From an uncultured Bacteroidales bacterium (GTDB lineage Bacteria > Bacteroidota > Bacteroidia > Bacteroidales > UBA932): a DNA stretch of 9,658 nt. Location of the stretch: NCBI GenBank assembly GCA_905234775.1, contig CAJOJC010000090.1, positions 1 to 9,658 of the forward strand, written 5' to 3'. Positions within the stretch are counted from its first letter, which is position 1, and each line of letters begins with the position of its first letter. Shown piece by piece: positions 5,516 through 9,658 of the stretch. Made by a program: the position numbers and the translations under genes. A model generated the notes under the pieces. It was given only the letters and a program-made list of their open reading frames with translations, was not told the DNA's origin and did not search any database.

Positions 5516-5523
5516 TACATTTG
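5516..5523 (+). promoter_or_regulatory. Bacteroidetes-type -7 box for smpB
   Basis: TACATTTG fits TAnnTTTG and ends only 8 bases before the smpB ATG, implying a leader of a few bases at most. No convincing TTTG is present at -33. Confidence 0.55.
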
Positions 5524-5531
5524 CAGCCGTT

Positions 5532-5981
5532 ATGCCAAAGGCGAAGAGTAAAATACAGATAAGCAACAAGCGCGCGTCGTTCGACTACGAGTTTCTCGAG
5601 CAGTACGACGCTGGCATCGTCCTGGTCGGCACGGAGATCAAATCCCTCCGCGCAGGGAAAGCGTCGCTTCAGGACGCCTACTGCTATTTTGCAAATGGTG
5701 AACTCTATGTTCGCGGGATGAACATCGCGACATACTTCTGGGCGTCCTGGGGCGGCCACGACCCCGTGCGCGACAGAAAGCTTCTTCTGACAAAGCGCGA
5801 ATTAAGGCATCTGGCGCAGGAGGTCAAGACCAAGGGCTTGACCATAGTCGCAGTCCGCGCATATATCTCTGAGAACGGCTACGCCAAGCTCCACATCGCC
5901 CTCGCTAAGGGTAAGAAGGAGTATGACAAGCGCGCCACGATACGTGAAAAAGATGTCAGGCGCGAAATGGAACGGTCTTAA
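5532..5981 (+). CDS. smpB: SsrA-binding protein SmpB
   Basis: Binds tmRNA and delivers it to stalled ribosomes for trans-translation. At 149 residues it has the normal length. Conserved segments: [33 protein letters not shown] (residues 8-40), [12 protein letters not shown] (42-53), the RDRKLLL block (about 81-87), the [10 protein letters not shown] strand (99-108), and the basic tail [21 protein letters not shown] that enters the decoding site. The ATG at 5532 matches the usual Bacteroidetes N-terminus and leaves almost no 5' leader after the TACATTTG box. Its TAA shares bases with the TAA of the convergent pncB gene. The tail stops at REMERS, slightly shorter than in Bacteroides as I recall it. 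The tmRNA gene is not in this window. Confidence 0.96.
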   Translation: MPKAKSKIQISNKRASFDYEFLEQYDAGIVLVGTEIKSLRAGKASLQDAYCYFANGELYVRGMNIATYFWASWGGHDPVRDRKLLLTKRELRHLAQEVKTKGLTIVAVRAYISENGYAKLHIALAKGKKEYDKRATIREKDVRREMERS

Positions 5982-7171
5982 CGAAGCAGCGACTTTAGGT
6001 ACTCACACTTGGCGGGATTGCCAAGGGTTTTTGTAAGGTCGCAGGAGAGTTTGACGCAGTCGTGCCACTCGCGCTTTTCGGTGATGCGGCCCTTCGTCAG
6101 TTTCACCACTATATTCATAGGTGAGCATCCGGTTACGTCGCAGGTCAGGAAGGTCCCGACGCCGTAGGAGTCGAGAACACGGCCGGCGCAGTATTTATGG
6201 ATCTGCAGGGCGCGCTCTATGTTGAGGCCGTTCGAGAAAACGACCTGCTTCGTAGCGGGATTGATGCCCAGTTCGCGATACTTTGCGATGATCTTCTCGA
6301 TCTGCTCCTCTTCGTTACCGCTGTCTACGCGCAGGCCCTTGTACATCATGGCCATACGCTTGGAGAGGTTGCTGAAGAAGACCTTGTCTCCGAAGCAGTC
6401 GTAGAGATAGATTCCGTTGTCTCCGTCGAAAACGTCGCTGAATTTCTTCATCACGGCGTAGTTGCACTCGAACACTCCGCTGACGTTCTCCTCGAAGGAG
6501 ATGAGCTGGTGGGACATGGTCCCGAGGGGGCTGCAGTCGTACTTCATCGCGAGCCAGACGTTGCTGGTTCCGATAAAGAGGCCGGGCCATGACTGGCTGT
6601 CCCAGACTTCCTTCATTATGCGGACTACCATTTCCTGGTGGTCGAAACTCAGGCGCCTGCGGGTTCCCATGTCGCCCAGGGCGAGCCCGCCGCCGAAGAT
6701 CTGCTCTGCCTTCTTGCGGGCGCGCGATTCTTCGAGGGCAGCGTCGTAACGGTCGATGTCGCCGCGAAGGATGTGCATGAGTTCGCTGATGCATGAAAGC
6801 AGCGGCATCTCCCACATTATGGTGGAGAACCATTTTCCGTGGACGGTGATGGAAAGATGTCCTTCCTCGTCCTGGGAAATCGCGACCTCGGCGGGGTTGA
6901 ACCTGTATCCCTTCAGGAAAGTAAAGTACCAAAGGGGCAGGTACACGCAGCGATCGGTCATATAGGCGATCTCTTCGTCTGTAATGACAACGTTCTTCAT
7001 ATAGTCGACCTGCTCCTGAAGAAGCTTGGCGAATCCTTTCGGATAGACGGTGTTGTTGCGGTCTATGAAGGAGTACTCTACCTCCGCGCGCGGGTACGTC
7101 TTAAGGACGTAGTACTGGCAGGTGAAGGTATAGAGGTCGTTGTCTGTAAAGTGGGTGATAAGCTGTTTCAT
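5978..7171 (-). CDS. pncB: Nicotinate phosphoribosyltransferase
   Basis: Makes nicotinate mononucleotide from nicotinate and PRPP with ATP use, the entry of the Preiss-Handler NAD salvage route (cytosol). At 397 residues from the ATG at 7171 it has the normal length. The open frame runs further upstream, but that part overlaps metK and is Arg-rich shadow sequence. Signatures: [18 protein letters not shown] (6-23), GTRRRLS (169-175), GTMSHQ (217-222), in which His221 is the expected phosphohistidine, RVDSGN (281-286), VFSNGLN (311-317) and DSYGVGT (334-340). The start overlaps the metK stop as ATGA, so translation is coupled to metK. At the 3' end its TAA overlaps the smpB stop inside TTAA, with no terminator between the convergent genes. 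Confidence 0.95.
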   Translation of the reverse strand: MKQLITHFTDNDLYTFTCQYYVLKTYPRAEVEYSFIDRNNTVYPKGFAKLLQEQVDYMKNVVITDEEIAYMTDRCVYLPLWYFTFLKGYRFNPAEVAISQDEEGHLSITVHGKWFSTIMWEMPLLSCISELMHILRGDIDRYDAALEESRARKKAEQIFGGGLALGDMGTRRRLSFDHQEMVVRIMKEVWDSQSWPGLFIGTSNVWLAMKYDCSPLGTMSHQLISFEENVSGVFECNYAVMKKFSDVFDGDNGIYLYDCFGDKVFFSNLSKRMAMMYKGLRVDSGNEEEQIEKIIAKYRELGINPATKQVVFSNGLNIERALQIHKYCAGRVLDSYGVGTFLTCDVTGCSPMNIVVKLTKGRITEKREWHDCVKLSCDLTKTLGNPAKCEYLKSLLR

Positions 7172-8427
7172 AGCTTGAAAGCTTTCTTGATCGCATCCAC
7201 CATATCGAGTTTCTCCCAGCCGAAGAACTGGATGCCGTCCTTCACGTAGGGTTTGCGGCCCATGTGGCCATATGCGGCCGTAGGCAGGTAAATCGGGTTC
7301 TTGAGGCCGAAGCGCTCGACTATCGCGGCCGGGCGGAGGTCGAAGAGCTCGCCGATCTTCGATGCGATGTAGGCGTCGGTCGCCTCGCCGCGCTCGCTGG
7401 AGATTCCCTCGCAGTCTGCGGGCTTGACGTGGGCGCTGCCGTACGAATCCACGAAGATGCTTACCGGCTCGGCGACTCCGATCGCATAGGCAACTTGAAT
7501 CTGACACTCGTCAGCAATCCCTGCCGCAACGATATTTTTCGCAGCGTAACGTGTCATGTAAGCCCCGCTCCTGTCAACTTTCGTGGGGTCTTTGCCGGAA
7601 AACGCCCCGCCTCCGTGAGGCACCCAGCCGCCGTAAGTGTCAACAATGATTTTACGTCCGGTTAAGCCCGAGTCAGCCATAGGCCCGCCCTTGACGAAAC
7701 GTCCCGTGGGGTTCACGAAAATTCTGGTGTCAGAGTCAATTAAATTTTCCGGAACTATCGGAGTTATTACGTGTTCGATAATATCAGCCCTAATCTCTTT
7801 AAGGCTTGCTTCGGGGTGGTGCTGTGCTGAAACGACAATCGTATCAGCGTGAACGGCTTTCCTGTTTTCGTAACGCAATGAGACCTGGGTCTTTCCGTCG
7901 GGTCTTAAATAAGGAAGCGTCCCGTCTTTGCGTACTTTCGTCAATTGCCTCGCAAGGGCGTGTGAAAGTGCTATCGGCATGGGCATAAATTCTTTTGTTT
8001 CGTTCGTTGCGTAACCGAACATCATGCCCTGGTCGCCTGCGCCGGTCTTGGCAATGTCCTGCTCGCTTATTGAAGAATCGTCGCGGACTTCGATAGCAGA
8101 ATCAACACCCTGAGCGATGTCGCTCGACTGTTCGTCAATAGCAGTCAAAACAGCGCAGGTGTCGCCGTCAAAGCCGTATTTCGCGCGCGTGTAGCCAATG
8201 CCGTTAATTGTTTCTCTGGCGATTTTCTGAATGTCAACGTAAGTTTTCGTGCTGATTTCACCGGCAACGACAACAAGTCCGGTCGAAACCAAAACTTCAC
8301 AGGCAACGCGCCCCATCGGGTCATCTTTAAGAATAGCGTCAAGAACGCCGTCCGAAATCTGGTCGGCTACTTTGTCAGGGTGTCCTTCGGTTACTGATTC
8401 CGATGAAAAAATAAAATTCTCTGCCAA
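7168..8427 (-). CDS. metK: S-adenosylmethionine synthetase, apparent hybrid of two sources
   Basis: Forms SAM from methionine and ATP. At 419 residues the open frame is complete and slightly long; part of the extra length is an insert around [20 protein letters not shown] (336-355). Landmarks: [12 protein letters not shown] (15-26), [12 protein letters not shown] (about 129-140), [19 protein letters not shown] (272-290) and [11 protein letters not shown] near the C-terminus. The TTG start at 8427 follows a GGAGG site by 8 bases. Base and codon use change abruptly near 7470-7500 (residues ~310-320, in the invariant VAYAIGVA block): the N-terminal part is AT-rich and Synergistota/Firmicutes-like, the C-terminal part GC-rich and tied by ATGA overlap to Bacteroidales-type pncB. 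An assembly chimera at a conserved site is the likeliest reading, recombination less so. The AT-rich half is under a SAM-I riboswitch. Confidence 0.93.
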   Translation of the reverse strand: MAENFIFSSESVTEGHPDKVADQISDGVLDAILKDDPMGRVACEVLVSTGLVVVAGEISTKTYVDIQKIARETINGIGYTRAKYGFDGDTCAVLTAIDEQSSDIAQGVDSAIEVRDDSSISEQDIAKTGAGDQGMMFGYATNETKEFMPMPIALSHALARQLTKVRKDGTLPYLRPDGKTQVSLRYENRKAVHADTIVVSAQHHPEASLKEIRADIIEHVITPIVPENLIDSDTRIFVNPTGRFVKGGPMADSGLTGRKIIVDTYGGWVPHGGGAFSGKDPTKVDRSGAYMTRYAAKNIVAAGIADECQIQVAYAIGVAEPVSIFVDSYGSAHVKPADCEGISSERGEATDAYIASKIGELFDLRPAAIVERFGLKNPIYLPTAAYGHMGRKPYVKDGIQFFGWEKLDMVDAIKKAFKL

Positions 8428-8460
8428 TTAATTTGCCTCCGTTAAATTAAAAATTAAAAT

Positions 8461-8497
8461 AAAAAAACGTACTCCCTGAACAATTTAAGAGAGTACG
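8461..8497 (-). terminator. Intrinsic terminator of the SAM-I riboswitch
   Basis: On the minus strand CGTACTCTC (8497-8489) pairs with GGGAGTACG (8476-8468), 9 bp with one G-U, followed by TTTTTTT (8467-8461). The CTCTCTT of its 5' arm can instead pair with the GAGAGAG at the 3' edge of the aptamer (8521-8528), an antiterminator that competes with P1. Termination when SAM is bound is the expected logic. Confidence 0.9.
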
Positions 8498-8523
8498 CTG
8501 AAATTTCTTTCTTTATTTTCTCT

Positions 8524-8624
8524 CTCTCATCATTCAGCCTTAACAACGCTGCCGATATTGGCACCTGATTCAAACAGGTTGCCGGGCTTCACAGGGTCGG
8601 TCCCTCCACCTCTCTTGATAAGAG
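8524..8624 (-). promoter_or_regulatory. SAM-I (S-box) riboswitch aptamer upstream of metK
   Basis: Read on the minus strand, P1 CTCTTATC pairs with GATGAGAG (8 bp). The conserved core follows in order: AGAGGTGGAGGGAC, GACCCTGTGAAGCCCGGCAACC, the P3 hairpin ACCTG...CAGGT, GCCAATATCGGCAG, and a P4 hairpin CAGC...GCTG. This is the S-box consensus. It senses SAM and represses the gene that makes it, by transcription attenuation via the terminator at 8461-8497. It starts 25 bases after the rpsD stop; a weak AT-rich -10-like stretch lies between, so it may be served by its own promoter or by rpsD readthrough. Confidence 0.95.
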
Positions 8625-8649
8625 CTAAATATTAAAATTATTTAATTAT

Positions 8650-9261
8650 TTATTTCGAGTATAACTCAACCGCCAGAATTTCGTTTACTTCGATAGGCAG
8701 TTCCTCGCGCAAGGGTTCGCGGATTAATTTTGCACTGAACTGAGCCTTGTCCTTTTCAATGTAAGGAACACTGAACGAGACAAAGCCGTTGAAATTCGTT
8801 TCGACTAACGGGTTCGTTCTGGTCTTTTCTTTCAGGCTGACGACATCATTGACTTTGACACCGTATGAAGGAATGTCAACTTTCTGGCCGTTCACAAGAA
8901 CATGACCGTGGTTGACAAGCTGTCTGGCCTGTCTGATTGAACGTGCGAAGCCCGTCCTGTAAACGATGTTGTCAAGACGGCATTCAAGAGCTTTTAATAA
9001 AGCCACGCCCGTCTGGTCCTGGCTCTTTTTGGCCAAGTCGAAATATCTTGCGAACTGTCTTTCAAGTATTCCGTAATAGGCTTTGATTTTCTGTTTTTCC
9101 ATTAACTGAAGGCCGTACTGGGAAACTTTCTGCCCTGCACGTGCTGCCGAAGCCGCCGCGTTCTTTTTAGTGTCGGCACGTTTCAATGCCTTGGGATGTC
9201 CGCATACGTTCACTCCCAGATGACGGCATAATTTGAATCTTGGTTCTCTGCGTGTTGCCAA
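8650..9261 (-). CDS. rpsD: 30S ribosomal protein S4
   Basis: Primary 16S rRNA-binding protein that starts assembly of the 30S body. From the TTG at 9261 the protein is 203 residues, the usual length, beginning [16 protein letters not shown]; an AAGGAGAG site 10 bases upstream decides this start against the longer open frame beginning at 9300. Landmarks: [29 protein letters not shown] (about 46-74), [46 protein letters not shown] (S4 RNA-binding domain, about 86-131), and C-terminal [16 protein letters not shown]. The N-terminus ([18 protein letters not shown]) has two Cys and one His but not the four-Cys zinc site of C+ S4 proteins. It lies alone between a RodZ-like gene and metK rather than in the rpsM-rpsK-rpoA operon, and belongs to the AT-rich part. 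Confidence 0.95.
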   Translation of the reverse strand: MATRREPRFKLCRHLGVNVCGHPKALKRADTKKNAAASAARAGQKVSQYGLQLMEKQKIKAYYGILERQFARYFDLAKKSQDQTGVALLKALECRLDNIVYRTGFARSIRQARQLVNHGHVLVNGQKVDIPSYGVKVNDVVSLKEKTRTNPLVETNFNGFVSFSVPYIEKDKAQFSAKLIREPLREELPIEVNEILAVELYSK

Positions 9262-9367
9262 TTTAATTAAACTCTCCTTAAAAAATAAAAAATCTGTCAA
9301 AAATTCTTTGAAAGTTTAGCACCGCGATTTCATAAAAGCAAGTCAGGAGTTAGGAAATAAAAAATTT

Positions 9368-9658
9368 TTATTTAATTTTGCTAAAAGTCCCGTCGGCGTT
9401 ATAAATGTAAGTTTCAGCCTTTTTGGCTTTTGGGTTGGGAACGCCTAAATCTTTCCCGTTCAGGATAATCTGCGCCGCTGTCGGCCTTCCTATGACAACT
9501 TTTGCGGGTTCTTCCAAGTCCCAGCGCATTGACTCGCCGCGCTTCAAAGTTCTCCTGTAAGACGGCTGTGCATTTCCGAAAGACACACTGAGCCAAACGT
9601 CATTAATAGCATGGATTTCAAGCGATGGTTTAATTTCGGGTTCAGGCTCTGGTTCTTC
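9368..9658 (-). CDS. RodZ-like protein, C-terminal DUF4115 domain (partial)
   Basis: The frame is open to the window edge, so the N-terminus is missing; 96 residues remain. It begins in an acidic/proline linker (EEPEPEPEIKP) followed by a compact beta domain: NDVWLSVSFGN, RTLKRGESMRWDLEEPAKVVIG, AAQIILNGKDLG. This layout (linker, then Trp-containing strand, GES, IG, NG) matches the extracytoplasmic C-terminal domain of RodZ, a cell-shape protein that links MreB to the wall elongation complex. The cytoplasmic helix-turn-helix and transmembrane helix expected upstream cannot be seen here. It is followed by rpsD on the same strand after a 106-base AT-rich gap with no clear terminator. Alternative: another membrane protein carrying the same domain. 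Confidence 0.65.
   Translation of the reverse strand, partial: EEPEPEPEIKPSLEIHAINDVWLSVSFGNAQPSYRRTLKRGESMRWDLEEPAKVVIGRPTAAQIILNGKDLGVPNPKAKKAETYIYNADGTFSKIK

Noticed and set aside
7172..7507. N-terminal extension of nicotinate phosphoribosyltransferase
   Set aside because: Arg/Pro-rich shadow of the metK 3' end; the family start is the ATG at 7171, coupled to the metK stop.
9295..9300. TTGACA on the minus strand as a -35 for rpsD
   Set aside because: No -10 at 16-18 bases; that spacing falls on the ribosome-binding site.

Overview
The window reads as two pieces of different origin joined inside one gene. Positions 1 to about 7490 look like a Bacteroidales chromosome of fairly high GC: promoters follow the Bacteroidetes TTTG / TAnnTTTG pattern, genes start without a clear Shine-Dalgarno sequence, BlaR1 carries a C-terminal TonB domain, and SmpB, MiaA, IspF and the tRNAs resemble Bacteroidetes forms. 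From about 7500 to the end the DNA is visibly AT-richer, metK and rpsD start with TTG behind strong Shine-Dalgarno sites, and metK is preceded by a SAM-I riboswitch with an intrinsic terminator. That piece looks like Synergistota or a Firmicutes-like bacterium (low confidence on the lineage).

Layout. 1-576: noncoding, rich in hairpins, with two families of short palindromic tandem repeats, then a BlaI-type promoter with a dyad. 577-2138: blaI-like repressor and blaR1-like membrane metallopeptidase, overlapping by 4 bases. 2162-3598: lipoprotein GH29 alpha-L-fucosidase with a frameshift near its 3' end. 3511-3899: minus-strand tRNA-Gln and tRNA-Met with promoter and terminator. 3907-5371, minus strand: ispF and miaA, separated by a 164-bp element bounded by inverted repeats. 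miaA lacks its usual central insert and has a poly-Asn microsatellite there instead. 5372-5531: divergent near-leaderless promoters for miaA and smpB with two more copies of the first palindromic repeat between them. 5532-5981: smpB. 5978-7171, minus strand: nicotinate phosphoribosyltransferase, coupled by ATGA to metK. 7168-8427: metK, whose last ~110 codons match the Bacteroidales side and whose first ~310 codons match the AT-rich side. 8461-8624: SAM-I riboswitch. 8650-9261: rpsD. 9368-9658: C-terminal part of a RodZ-like protein.

Functionally the left part is sensing (BlaI/BlaR1), glycan use (fucosidase) and housekeeping (isoprenoid synthesis, tRNA modification, trans-translation, NAD salvage). 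The right part is translation and SAM supply. I see no defence locus, CRISPR array, transposase or phage gene. The most useful points are the hybrid metK (probably an assembly chimera), the remodelled MiaA, the 42-bp-period palindromic repeats at two loci, the inverted-repeat element between miaA and ispF, and the frameshifted fucosidase.
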